Shown: positions 1 through 5,813 of the stretch, in pieces | Position numbering within the stretch: the first letter of the stretch is position 1 | Layout of the letters: every line of letters starts with the position of its first letter | NCBI GenBank assembly: GCA_002938075.1 | Contig: PTLK01000112.1 | Coordinates: 1 to 6,586 of the forward strand | Source: Alphaproteobacteria bacterium MarineAlpha3_Bin3 | Lineage (GTDB): Bacteria; Pseudomonadota; Alphaproteobacteria; Rhodospirillales; Casp-alpha2 | Reading direction: 5' to 3' | Length of the DNA: 6,586 nucleotides | Notes under the pieces: model-generated | Databases searched by the model: none | Told to the model about the DNA's origin: nothing | The model's input: the letters and a program-made list of their open reading frames with translations, nothing else | Position numbers and translations under genes: made by a program

Positions 1-141
1 GCTGTGGCGCGACAACTGTTCGAGCATGTGATCCAGGAAACCGATGCCGGTACTGACGGAATACTCGCCGCCGCCATCGAGATTAACGGTGACGCGGATT
101 TGGGTTTCCCTGGTCTTGCGTTCGATGGTCGCGGTGCGCAT
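1..141 (-). CDS. hisB: Imidazoleglycerol-phosphate dehydratase, N-terminal 47 residues (runs off the window)
   Basis: HisB removes water from imidazole glycerol phosphate to give imidazole acetol phosphate in cytoplasmic histidine biosynthesis. The visible N-terminus starts MRTATIERKTRETQIRV and carries the family pattern R-x-T-x-E-T-x-I (E12), a GGGEY turn near residues 23-27, T31-G32, the FLDHML segment with H38, and R45-H46. H38 lies in the segment that supplies a metal-binding histidine in this family. The ATG at 141 is chosen because AGGAG lies 8 nt upstream and the family N-terminus begins close to this point. The rest of the protein, including the other metal ligands, lies outside the window. 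The same frame continues upstream without a stop into an HTH domain (separate entry), so a longer product is possible. The identification as HisB is secure; the start in vivo is less so. Confidence 0.93.
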   Translation of the reverse strand, partial: MRTATIERKTRETQIRVTVNLDGGGEYSVSTGIGFLDHMLEQLSRHS

Positions 142-396
142 GATAGTTACTCCTGGCGGCTGGGGGGCGTTCGGCAAAGCGTTCGATCGTGCCCCAGGGG
201 AATTCAGGGGGGAGCCCAAAAGGTCCGCTGGGCCGCACTCGAGGCCGGCAGCGAGGCGCTCCATCCAGTCCTGGGTCAGCTTGCGGCGGCCAGCCTCGAG
301 GTTGCCCACCTGCTGCCCGCTGGTGCCGATGCGTTTGGCCAATGCCTGCTGGCTTAGGCCTTTTTGTTTTCTTAGGGCTTGAATTCTGTTTGTCAT
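1..396 (-). CDS. XRE-type HTH domain reading in frame into HisB (candidate HTH-HisB fusion, or HTH gene lacking its stop)
   Basis: From the ATG at 396 the minus strand reads 85 codons with no stop and passes in phase into the hisB ATG at 141. Residues 4-61 look like a lambda-repressor-type HTH_3 domain: RIQALRKQKGLSQQALAKR, then IGTSGQQVGNLEAGRR, then LTQDWMERLAAGLE. The pattern G-L-S-Q-x-x-L-A-x-x-I-G-x-S, followed by N-L-E-x-G, is typical of XRE regulators. Residues 62-85 form a Pro/Ala/Asn-rich tail with no fold I recognise. The ATG has no Shine-Dalgarno sequence; an in-frame TAA at 424-426 closes the frame upstream. The first codons (AGA, CTA, AAA) are AT-rich, unlike the neighbours. Three palindromes lie directly upstream, suggesting autoregulation. 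Either a DNA-binding HisB isoform is made, or this is a small regulator whose stop was lost by an indel or a sequence error. The HTH call is strong, the fusion uncertain. Confidence 0.68.
   Translation of the reverse strand, partial: MTNRIQALRKQKGLSQQALAKRIGTSGQQVGNLEAGRRKLTQDWMERLAAGLECGPADLLGSPLNSPGARSNALPNAPQPPGVTIMRTATIERKTRETQIRVTVNLDGGGEYSVSTGIGFLDHMLEQLSRHS
150..154 (-). promoter_or_regulatory. Internal ribosome binding site for hisB
   Basis: AGGAG on the minus strand, 8 nt before the hisB ATG. It lies inside the open frame of the upstream HTH sequence and supports independent initiation of ordinary HisB even if a fusion is also made. An out-of-frame TAA (147-149) directly follows it, the usual layout for a stop-SD-start junction between coupled genes. 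Confidence 0.75.
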
Positions 397-404
397 AGGC
401 AATT

Positions 405-421
405 TAAAACATAGTGTTTTA
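405..421. promoter_or_regulatory. Palindrome 1, candidate operator (TAAAACA-3-TGTTTTA)
   Basis: Perfect 7-bp arms TAAAACA (405-411) and TGTTTTA (415-421) around a 3-nt spacer. It begins 8 bp upstream of the HTH ATG (396) and covers the best -10 candidate (408-413). It shares its half-site with palindromes 2 and 3. The regulator is unknown; the adjacent HTH protein is the natural candidate by inference. Confidence 0.6.
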
Positions 422-429
422 GATTATTC

Positions 430-442
430 AAACAATTTGTTT
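430..442. promoter_or_regulatory. Palindrome 2, candidate operator (AAACAA-1-TTGTTT)
   Basis: Perfect 6-bp arms AAACAA (430-435) and TTGTTT (437-442) around one base. Its centre is 23 bp from that of palindrome 1, about two helical turns. One arm coincides with the -35-like TTGTTT for minus-strand transcription, so occupancy should block the promoter if it is real. Confidence 0.55.
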
Positions 443-466
443 TGTCATGCCTTTTTCGAACCTTTT

Positions 467-485
467 AAAACAAAATCGTTGTTTT
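467..485. promoter_or_regulatory. Palindrome 3, candidate upstream operator (AAAACAA-5-TTGTTTT)
   Basis: Perfect 7-bp arms AAAACAA (467-473) and TTGTTTT (479-485) around a 5-nt spacer. Its centre is 40 bp from that of palindrome 2, about four helical turns. The half-site matches the other two, but the spacer differs (3, 1 and 5 nt), so not all three need be bound in the same way. Confidence 0.5.
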
Positions 486-546
486 CCCTGAGTCCCGGCA
501 AATTCTTAACACCCCGGCCCCGAAACCGCCAGTCCGGATGATCGCC

Positions 547-933
547 TCAATGCGTCGGCCCTTCCTTTTCCCTGGCGCCCAAGCGGCCGCGGATTTCGTT
601 TATCACCCATTCGATGGTGTCTTCGTCGAGGTCGTGGATGGATTCAGCCAACAGGTTGGCCAGCTCCGTCGCCGCCGGGATGAGGCCCGCGGTATCGACG
701 ACGACCCGGGGGTGGGACAACTCGGCCAGGCGCTTCAGCTCCTCCGTCTCGTCCCAGCCGAGTTCGAAATAACCGGAGATCTGCTGGATCAGGCCGGACC
801 CGGGACGGCCCCGGTGCCCGTGTTCCAGGGCCGAGAAGTAAGCCGACGTCACGCCCAGGTCCTCAGCCATCTTCTTCAGCGCAATGCCCTTCGTAGCGCG
901 GTATTCCCGGACCTTGGTTCCGAACGGCGTCAT
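547..933 (-). CDS. XRE-family helix-turn-helix regulator, 128 aa
   Basis: A small cytoplasmic DNA-binding protein of the XRE/Cro-CI type. Residues 4-39 give the HTH: FGTKVREYRATKGIALKKMA, then EDLGVTSAYFSALEHGHRGR, with the recognition helix near V28-H38. The RGRPGSGL stretch (41-48), the segment ELGWDETEELKRLAELSHPR (about 57-76) and VVVDTAGLIPAATELANLL (77-95) match the alphaproteobacterial regulator usually found next to smr. The C-terminus is acidic and probably helical. The true start is the ATG at 933, not the upstream in-frame ATG at 1038: it overlaps the smr stop as ATGA, has GAAGAGG just upstream, and yields the usual family N-terminus MTPFG. Its target genes are unknown. It has no close sequence relation to the second HTH near 396, beyond the shared fold. 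Confidence 0.88.
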   Translation of the reverse strand: MTPFGTKVREYRATKGIALKKMAEDLGVTSAYFSALEHGHRGRPGSGLIQQISGYFELGWDETEELKRLAELSHPRVVVDTAGLIPAATELANLLAESIHDLDEDTIEWVINEIRGRLGAREKEGPTH

Positions 934-1583
934 CCGAGCCTCTTCAGCAAAACGTATAGCGCCCCTTGGCCGCCGTCCTTGGGCACGGCATGGGAGAATC
1001 CCCTGATTATCCGCCGGTTCGGCCCTTCGTTCAACCACCGGGGCACGGCGTCGCGCAAAACGCCGCTCCCCGGGCCCCCACGCCCGGAACCAAGATCCTT
1101 GCCGCCGCCCTTGCCGGTGATTACCAGCACCGTCAGCCGGCCGGCGCTCCGCGACCCGTGCAGGAAGGCGCCCAAGGCCCGATGTGCCTCGGCCTGGGTC
1201 AGGCCATGCAGGTCGAGGGTGGCCTCGATGTCCATCTGCCCGCGCCGCATTCGGGTTTTGGTGCGTTTTTCCAGGCCCGGGGCCTCGCCGTGGCGAAGCT
1301 CGGGCTCCTTGGCAGTCCCAGGGGGAGGCTCGGGGGGAGACGCTGGCGGAAGAGCAGGTGCCGGCATCGGCCTTGGCGGCCGGGCCGGGGGTTTTGTTTT
1401 TTTTCCGGCCACGTCAGGAGCATGGATTTCCGGCCCGGTTTCGGGCGCCGGGACGTCGTCGGCGTCGCCGCCGCCGGGCAAGGGCTCGACGTCGTCCATC
1501 ACCTGACGCCAGAGGGCGCTCTCGTCGCGGCTCACGGCGCGGCTTCCGGCGCCGGGGGGCTTACGGGGCGGGGGTTTCCTCAT
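930..1583 (-). CDS. Smr-domain protein, 217 aa
   Basis: Smr (small MutS-related) domains are nucleic-acid-binding and often nicking or RNase-like; the role of this stand-alone alphaproteobacterial type is not settled. The domain fills about residues 115-217: the LDLHG motif at 123-127 (H126 in the conserved D-x-H-G), ITGKGGG at 155-161, GVLRDAVPRWL at 174-184, and GGQGALYVLLKR at 204-215 near the end. Residues 18-38 resemble the family N-terminal helix (SRDESALWRQVM). Residues 38-110 are Pro/Ala/Glu-rich and probably disordered. The TGKG loop carries extra Gly/Ser. The ATG at 1583 overlaps the end of lutC by 23 bp and has only a weak SD; a GTG at 1535 (V17), preceded by GGAAG, is a credible alternative and would remove the overlap. 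The stop overlaps the xre start as ATGA, suggesting coupling. Confidence 0.88.
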   Translation of the reverse strand: MRKPPPRKPPGAGSRAVSRDESALWRQVMDDVEPLPGGGDADDVPAPETGPEIHAPDVAGKKTKPPARPPRPMPAPALPPASPPEPPPGTAKEPELRHGEAPGLEKRTKTRMRRGQMDIEATLDLHGLTQAEAHRALGAFLHGSRSAGRLTVLVITGKGGGKDLGSGRGGPGSGVLRDAVPRWLNEGPNRRIIRGFSHAVPKDGGQGALYVLLKRLG

Positions 1584-2268
1584 CGACGATCACGATATGT
1601 AGGCGTTGCGGGCCATGGGCGCCCATCAGCAGGGTTTGCTCGATGTCGGCGGTGCGCGACGGGCCGGTGATCCAGTTGACGGCGCGGGGCATGAAGCGCC
1701 CTTCTTGGCCTTTTTCCCTGAGTTGGCTCCAGGATTCCTCGTAGTCGCCGGTGATTTCCGAGGCCGAAATTACCACCACATGGGTCGGCGGCAGGAAGTT
1801 CAGTGTCGTCGGGTTGTCGGAACCGGACAGCATGACCAGGGTGCCGGTTTCGGCGATGCCGGCGAAGGCCCGGCTGACGCTTGCCGATTCCGATCCGTCG
1901 GCCCGGCCTTCGTCGACGCTCAGCAGGGTCTCCCGGGTCCAGGGAATGGCCGGCTCGGCAATGCCCGGCGCCACCTTCAGGGTCATCGGCAGGTTGTTCT
2001 TGGCCAGAAACCGGGCCACTTCCCGGGGCACGCCGGAAAGGCTGGAAACGCGGGCGACAGTGGCGCTGGCCTGTTCGGCCTCGCGGATGAATAGATCGAC
2101 CCGGGCCTTGGCGCCCAGACGCCCGCGCGCCGGGATCAGGTTGGCCCGCGGATCGCCAAGCCGTTGCGAAGCCGAAACAACCGTTGTCGTATCGGCCTTT
2201 CCCGCCCCTCCGGCTTGCTTGAGGGCGGCTTTGACGGCGCCCAGGATATCGTTTCTGGCGTCGCTCAT
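1561..2268 (-). CDS. lutC: Lactate utilization protein C (LUD domain), 235 aa
   Basis: LutC (LldG/YkgG) is the third subunit of the LutABC complex, which oxidises L-lactate to pyruvate. The protein is almost wholly a LUD domain. After a helical N-terminus (MSDARNDILGAVKAALKQ) and a variable region, the diagnostic parts are FAGIAETGTLVMLSG near residues 131-145, THVVVIS near 159-165, and the C-terminal NWITGPSRTADIEQTLLMG followed by HGPQRLHIVIVDE. It carries no iron-sulfur cysteine motif, as is usual for LutC. Length is normal for the family. The frame is open upstream to 2589, but that part lies inside lutB; the ATG at 2268 is right because it overlaps the lutB TGA as ATGA and gives the family N-terminus. 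It is translationally coupled to lutB upstream, and overlaps the proposed smr start downstream. Confidence 0.93.
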   Translation of the reverse strand: MSDARNDILGAVKAALKQAGGAGKADTTTVVSASQRLGDPRANLIPARGRLGAKARVDLFIREAEQASATVARVSSLSGVPREVARFLAKNNLPMTLKVAPGIAEPAIPWTRETLLSVDEGRADGSESASVSRAFAGIAETGTLVMLSGSDNPTTLNFLPPTHVVVISASEITGDYEESWSQLREKGQEGRFMPRAVNWITGPSRTADIEQTLLMGAHGPQRLHIVIVDEETPAP

Positions 2269-3695
2269 GCCCCGTCTCCGTGTTCGCCCAGATGATAGCG
2301 GGAAATGAAGGTGCCGCCTTCCTCGGGCGCCGGCAGGTCGCGGAGCTGTGTCCAACCGCCAGCCAAGGGCAACCACCGGAACCGGCCCCGGGCGCGGCCC
2401 AGGGCGGCGAGGACGGCCACGACGATGTCGGCCCCGAGCCGGTAAAGCCATGGCCGGCGGGCGATCAAGGACCAGGCCCTGAGGCCGGCGCGGGAGGGGT
2501 AAGAGGTCTGGCGGCGCTCGAACTGCCGCCGGCGCCAGGTCCGCAGCATTCTCGGCAACGGTATGCGCATTGGGCAGACGTCCTCGCATTTACCGCACAG
2601 GGTCGAGGCATTGGGCAGGTGGCCCGCTTCTTCGAGGCCGATGAGGCCCGGGATCAGCACCGCGCCCATGGGCCCGGAATAGACCCAGCCGTAGGCGTGG
2701 CCACCGATGGCCTTATAGACCGGGCAGTGGTTAAGGCACGCCCCGCAGCGGATGCAGCGCAGCATTTCATGAAACTCGCCGCCCAGCATTCCGGTGCGGC
2801 CGTTGTCCAGCAGCACGACATGGAACTCGTCGGGCCCGTCGAGGTCGTCTTGGCGTTTGGGCCCGGTGCAAAACGTGGTGTAGACGGACATTTCCTGTCC
2901 CGTCGCCGAGCGGGCCAGGACGCGCAGGATGGTGGTCGCATCCTCCAGGGTCGGCACGATCTTCTCCAGGCTGGCAATGACGATGTGCACCCGGGGTATG
3001 GAGTACGTTAGGTCGGCGTTGCCTTCGTTGGTGACCAGCACTATCGAGCCGGTTTCGGCGATCAGCATGTTGGCGCCCGTCAACCCGACGTCGGCGCCGA
3101 TGAATTTCCGCCTGAGCTCGCCACGGGCCTCATCCAGAAGCGCGCGCGGTTCGTCGAGGCTGCGCCCGGGCGACAGGTGGCGGTGTTTATCCCGAAACGT
3201 ATCGGCGACCTGTTCCTTGGAAAGGTGGATGGCCGGGGCGATGATGTGGCTCGGCGGTTCGTGGCGAAGCTGGATGATGTATTCGCCGAGGTCCGTCTCC
3301 ACCGGCTCGATACCGTGCTCTTCGAGGTGTTCGTTGATGGCGATTTCTTCGCCAATCATGGATTTGCCCTTGGTCACGGTCTTGGCGCCGGCCGTCTTGC
3401 AGGTCCTCAAGATCGCCGTTCGCGCCTCGGCCGCGGTCCGGCACCAGTGCACGGTACCGCCGGCCTCGACAACGCGGGCTTCGAAGGATTCGAGGTAAAA
3501 GTCCAGGTTGGCGAGGACGTGGTCCTTGATGTCACGGGCCGCATCGCGGAGCGCATCGAACTCGGGCAGCCGCGCGATCGCCTCCCGGCGACTGGCCGGA
3601 AACCCATCAGTCAGCTTCGACAGGGCGTCGCGCAGTTTGGCGTCGCCGAGGGCCTTGGCCGTGTTTTCCCGAAAGGCGGCGGTGGTCGATTCCAT
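2265..3695 (-). CDS. lutB: Lactate utilization iron-sulfur protein B (LUD domain plus ferredoxin-type clusters), 476 aa
   Basis: LutB (LldF/YkgF) is the electron-transferring subunit of LutABC L-lactate oxidation, in the cytoplasm or loosely at the membrane. Residues about 70-300 form the LUD domain, with VTKGKSMIGEEIAINEHLE at 107-125, VGLTGANMLIAETGSIVLVTN at 203-223 and PRVHIVIASLEKIVPT near 234-249. A ferredoxin-like part follows: C314-x2-C317-x2-C320-x3-C324-P, and C367-x2-C370-x3-C374-P. The second motif has three cysteines, with T364 where a classical ferredoxin has the first; I recall LutB homologues sharing this. The basic C-terminus (RTWRRRQFERRQ and on) matches the family. The length is typical. 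The ATG directly follows the lutA TAA with no gap, and AAGGAGG lies 8 nt upstream inside lutA, so translation is strongly coupled and the start is well supported. Confidence 0.95.
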   Translation of the reverse strand: MESTTAAFRENTAKALGDAKLRDALSKLTDGFPASRREAIARLPEFDALRDAARDIKDHVLANLDFYLESFEARVVEAGGTVHWCRTAAEARTAILRTCKTAGAKTVTKGKSMIGEEIAINEHLEEHGIEPVETDLGEYIIQLRHEPPSHIIAPAIHLSKEQVADTFRDKHRHLSPGRSLDEPRALLDEARGELRRKFIGADVGLTGANMLIAETGSIVLVTNEGNADLTYSIPRVHIVIASLEKIVPTLEDATTILRVLARSATGQEMSVYTTFCTGPKRQDDLDGPDEFHVVLLDNGRTGMLGGEFHEMLRCIRCGACLNHCPVYKAIGGHAYGWVYSGPMGAVLIPGLIGLEEAGHLPNASTLCGKCEDVCPMRIPLPRMLRTWRRRQFERRQTSYPSRAGLRAWSLIARRPWLYRLGADIVVAVLAALGRARGRFRWLPLAGGWTQLRDLPAPEEGGTFISRYHLGEHGDGA

Positions 3696-4502
3696 TTATC
3701 CGGCCTCCTTCCGGGGTTTCTCTTTTTCGACCGGCTCGCCAAGGGGCGGCCTGTTAGTCATCCCGGCCAGGACCTCGGCGATGTGGCGGACCCGGATGTT
3801 CGATCCCCGGCGATGCAGGCGCCCGGCGATATTCATCAGGCAGCCGAGATCGCCGGACAACAGGGTATCGGCGCTGGTGGCAATGATATCGTCGACCTTG
3901 GCGTCGACCATGCGCCCGGAAATATCCGGGTACTTGACGCAAAACAGGCCGCCGAAACCGCAACAGGTTTCGCTTTCCGGGGCTTCGGTCAGGGTCATTC
4001 CCTTGACCTGGGCGAGCAGCGCCCGGGGCTGTTCCTTGACCCCCATCTCGCGCAGGGACGAGCATGAATCGTGGTAGGTGGCGATGCCGTCGTAGGCCGC
4101 CTCAAGGTTTTCTACCTTCAGGACATCGGCCAGAAACGACACCAGCTCGAACGTCCTGCCGGCCAGGGCCACGGCCCTGGGCCTCATTTCGGGGTCGTTG
4201 GCGAAAAGCGAGGGGTAGTGGTGCTTGATCATGCCGGCGCACGACCCAGACGGCGCGACCACGTAATCGAAGCCCTCGAAAGCCTCGATCACCTTTTCGG
4301 CGATTGCCCGGGTGTCCGGGTTGTCGCCGGAATTGTAAGCCGGTTGCCCACAGCAGGTTTGGGCCTTGGGCACGGAGACCTTGCAGCCGGCATCTCGAAG
4401 AAGTTTGACCGTGGCAAAGCCAACCGTGGGCCGCATCAAATCCACCAGGCAGGTGACGAAAAGGCCGACGGTTATCGGTTCGGTAGCGGAACTTCCAATC
4501 AT
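3696..4502 (-). CDS. lutA: Lactate utilization protein A (CCG-domain Fe-S oxidoreductase), 268 aa
   Basis: LutA (LldE/YkgE) is the CCG-domain (cysteine-rich domain) subunit of the LutABC complex that oxidises L-lactate to pyruvate. It carries two copies of the diagnostic motif. The first is C18-x31-C50-C51-G-x35-C88 (CLVDLMRP, QTCCGQPAYNSG, SGSCAG). The second is C147-x32-C180-C181-G-x38-C221 (DSCSSLREM, ETCCGFGG, LGCLMNIAG). These CCG motifs bind cofactors such as Fe-S clusters in related proteins (heterodisulfide reductase, GlpC). The protein is slightly long, with a charged tail VEKEKPRKEAG after the domain. The ATG at 4502 lacks a clear Shine-Dalgarno, but gives the usual N-terminus VGLFVTCLVD a few residues in, and no better start is visible. 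It lies 78 bp after mltA and begins the lutABC-smr-xre block. No lutR-type regulator or lactate permease gene is in the window. Confidence 0.94.
   Translation of the reverse strand: MIGSSATEPITVGLFVTCLVDLMRPTVGFATVKLLRDAGCKVSVPKAQTCCGQPAYNSGDNPDTRAIAEKVIEAFEGFDYVVAPSGSCAGMIKHHYPSLFANDPEMRPRAVALAGRTFELVSFLADVLKVENLEAAYDGIATYHDSCSSLREMGVKEQPRALLAQVKGMTLTEAPESETCCGFGGLFCVKYPDISGRMVDAKVDDIIATSADTLLSGDLGCLMNIAGRLHRRGSNIRVRHIAEVLAGMTNRPPLGEPVEKEKPRKEAG
3704..3710 (-). promoter_or_regulatory. Strong ribosome binding site of lutB inside the end of lutA
   Basis: AAGGAGG on the minus strand, 8 nt before the lutB ATG and within the last lutA codons. With the lutA TAA directly abutting the lutB ATG, this fixes the lutB start and implies coupled translation. 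Confidence 0.85.
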
Positions 4503-4580
4503 AACCGGAGAATGGGCGTTTCCAGAAACAAAGGCAAGATGCGCTCCCGGGGGTTTGCGGGGGGTTTTAAGGGGATCGGT
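4503..4580. other. Short mltA-lutA spacer
   Basis: A spacer of 78 bp. It has a direct repeat of AAACCCCC on the minus strand (near 4549-4567) but no stem plus T-run that would act as an intrinsic terminator, and no clear -35/-10 pair. Whether lutABC has its own promoter here or reads through from mltA cannot be decided by eye. Confidence 0.4.
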
Positions 4581-5813
4581 CTAAGGGGAGTCCTTGCGGG
4601 GCAGCAGCAGATAATAGGTCCCGTTTTCGCGCATCAGTCCGGCGCCGATGCCGGCGTCGTTGCCGAAACCGAAGAACAGATCGCCGCGCACCGGCCCCTG
4701 GATGGCGCTGCCCGTATCCTGGGCCAGGACCAGGCGGCGAAGGGGGGTTTTCGATTTCCCCGGTTGCAACGTGTTCAGCCACACCGGCACGCCGAGGGGA
4801 ATGTATTTCCGGTCGACGGCCAGGCTTCGGCCCGCCGTCAGCACGACACCCTGGGCGCCGATGGGCCCGTCGCCTTCGATCAGGCGGAAGAAAATATAGG
4901 ACTTGTTCTTCTCCATCAGTTGTCGGCCGGCAATGGGGTTGGCGGCCAGCCATTGGCGGATCGATTGCAGGGAGACCTTTTTCTGGGGAATGATTCCCTT
5001 GGCCACCAGTTCCCGGCCGATGGGGGTATAGCGCCGCCCGTTTCGGCCCGCGTATCCGACGCGGATCATGGATCCGTCCTCGAACATCACCCGGCCGGAG
5101 CCCTGAACATGCAAGAAGAAGGCGTCAATGGCGCTGTCGACCCACAGCAGTTCAAGTTGTTGGCCCTTGAGGACACCGCTTTCGATGTCGGCGCGGGTCG
5201 GATAGGGCCTGAACTTGTTGCCCTTCAGTTGCCCGGCCAGTTGCCAGCCTTTGAATTCATCCCGGAAGTCCCCGAGATCGAAGGACACGAGATCCTTGGG
5301 CCGGGCGTAAATGGGATAGCGGTAGGTGGTGTCCGGTTTCCAGGCGCCGTGAAGCTCGGGTTCGTAATATCCGGTAAACAAGCCCCGGGACTTAGGTGCC
5401 CAAGGCATTTTGTTGTTCCTGGCCAAATAGGGCGTAAACCGGGATTCGAAAAAATACCGGGCTTCGGTTTCGTTGCCGGGGCGGATCAAGGCTGCGGAGG
5501 CGCAGAATTTAATCCACTCCGAAACACGCCCCATCTCCGAACTGGGCCCAAGCCCACGGTCCGGCGGCAGGGTCTTGATCTTTTCACACGAGCGCAGGAA
5601 TACCGCCAAGGCCTGGCTGAGGCTATCGCCTTTCCATCCGGGCAATTGGTCGAAGGAGGTGGCGTCGAGGCGGAGGAAGGTCTCTTGCGGTTTCGGCGTA
5701 TCTATTTCGGGGATCAGCCGGCCGCCGCAGGACGCAACAACGGAAACAAGGACCGCCGCCGCCAGGGATAACAAAATTTTCGTTGAGGCTGGTCGTTGAG
5801 TGGCCTGTTTCAT
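4581..5813 (-). CDS. mltA: Membrane-bound lytic murein transglycosylase A (MltA, 3D domain), lipoprotein, 410 aa
   Basis: MltA cleaves the MurNAc-GlcNAc bond of peptidoglycan to form 1,6-anhydro products and is normally anchored in the outer membrane. The N-terminus is a lipoprotein signal: basic residues K2, R7 and K12, a hydrophobic stretch at 13-27, and lipobox V-A-S-C with C29. The MltA core begins near 105, with GLFTGYYEPEL at 144-154 and HVQGSGR at 235-241. The C-terminal 3D domain shows its three aspartates: D366 (QDTGSAIQG), D378 (RGDLFFG) and D386 (GNDAG). D378 aligns with the E. coli catalytic Asp308 by position in the motif. The length is typical. The ATG at 5813 is the only ATG before the signal sequence, but it, AGGGG 10 nt upstream, and codons 1-5 (MKQAT) all lie inside the terminal repeat of the adjacent inserted element, so the ancestral start may have been replaced. 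The neighbouring Tim44-like gene is on the same strand. Confidence 0.95.
   Translation of the reverse strand: MKQATQRPASTKILLSLAAAVLVSVVASCGGRLIPEIDTPKPQETFLRLDATSFDQLPGWKGDSLSQALAVFLRSCEKIKTLPPDRGLGPSSEMGRVSEWIKFCASAALIRPGNETEARYFFESRFTPYLARNNKMPWAPKSRGLFTGYYEPELHGAWKPDTTYRYPIYARPKDLVSFDLGDFRDEFKGWQLAGQLKGNKFRPYPTRADIESGVLKGQQLELLWVDSAIDAFFLHVQGSGRVMFEDGSMIRVGYAGRNGRRYTPIGRELVAKGIIPQKKVSLQSIRQWLAANPIAGRQLMEKNKSYIFFRLIEGDGPIGAQGVVLTAGRSLAVDRKYIPLGVPVWLNTLQPGKSKTPLRRLVLAQDTGSAIQGPVRGDLFFGFGNDAGIGAGLMRENGTYYLLLPRKDSP

Larger units (their letters stand above)
397..546. other. Intergenic region between the xre gene and the HTH-hisB frame, with an AT-rich core
   Basis: No gene lies here. Positions 401-480 contain 19 G/C in 80 bases by hand count, against a strongly GC-rich background. 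The AT-rich part holds three palindromes (separate entries) and plausible sigma70-like elements for minus-strand transcription: a -35-like TTGTTT (430-435) and -10-like TATGTT (408-413), 16 nt apart, plus an alternative -10-like AATAAT (423-428). With the first pair, transcription would start almost at the HTH ATG, giving a nearly leaderless mRNA, which would fit the missing Shine-Dalgarno. Positions 490-546, just after the xre stop, show no convincing hairpin plus T-run terminator. Confidence 0.6.

Noticed and set aside
4..398. Plus-strand frames at the left edge
   Set aside because: They are antisense to the HTH domain and the clearly conserved HisB N-terminus.
500..546. Terminator after the xre stop
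   Set aside because: Only 3-4 bp CCGG/GGC pairings were found and no T-run, so it is not supportable.
934..1038. Upstream in-frame extension of the 128-aa XRE gene
   Set aside because: It overlaps the conserved end of Smr in another frame; the ATG at 933 has a good SD and gives the expected N-terminus.
538..1670. Overlapping plus-strand frames opposite xre and smr
   Set aside because: They lie antisense to genes with recognisable HTH and Smr domains, and the translations are low-complexity Gly/Pro/Arg-rich.
2269..2589. Upstream in-frame extension of lutC
   Set aside because: It lies inside lutB in another frame; the ATGA junction at 2265-2268 and the family N-terminus fix the start at 2268.
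3177..4067. Plus-strand frame of 296 codons opposite lutB and lutA
   Set aside because: The opposite strand encodes clear LUD and CCG motifs; this translation is featureless.
4071..5771. Long plus-strand open frame of 566 codons opposite mltA and lutA
   Set aside because: It is antisense to two well-identified genes, shows no recognisable domain and has the composition of a GC-rich shadow frame.
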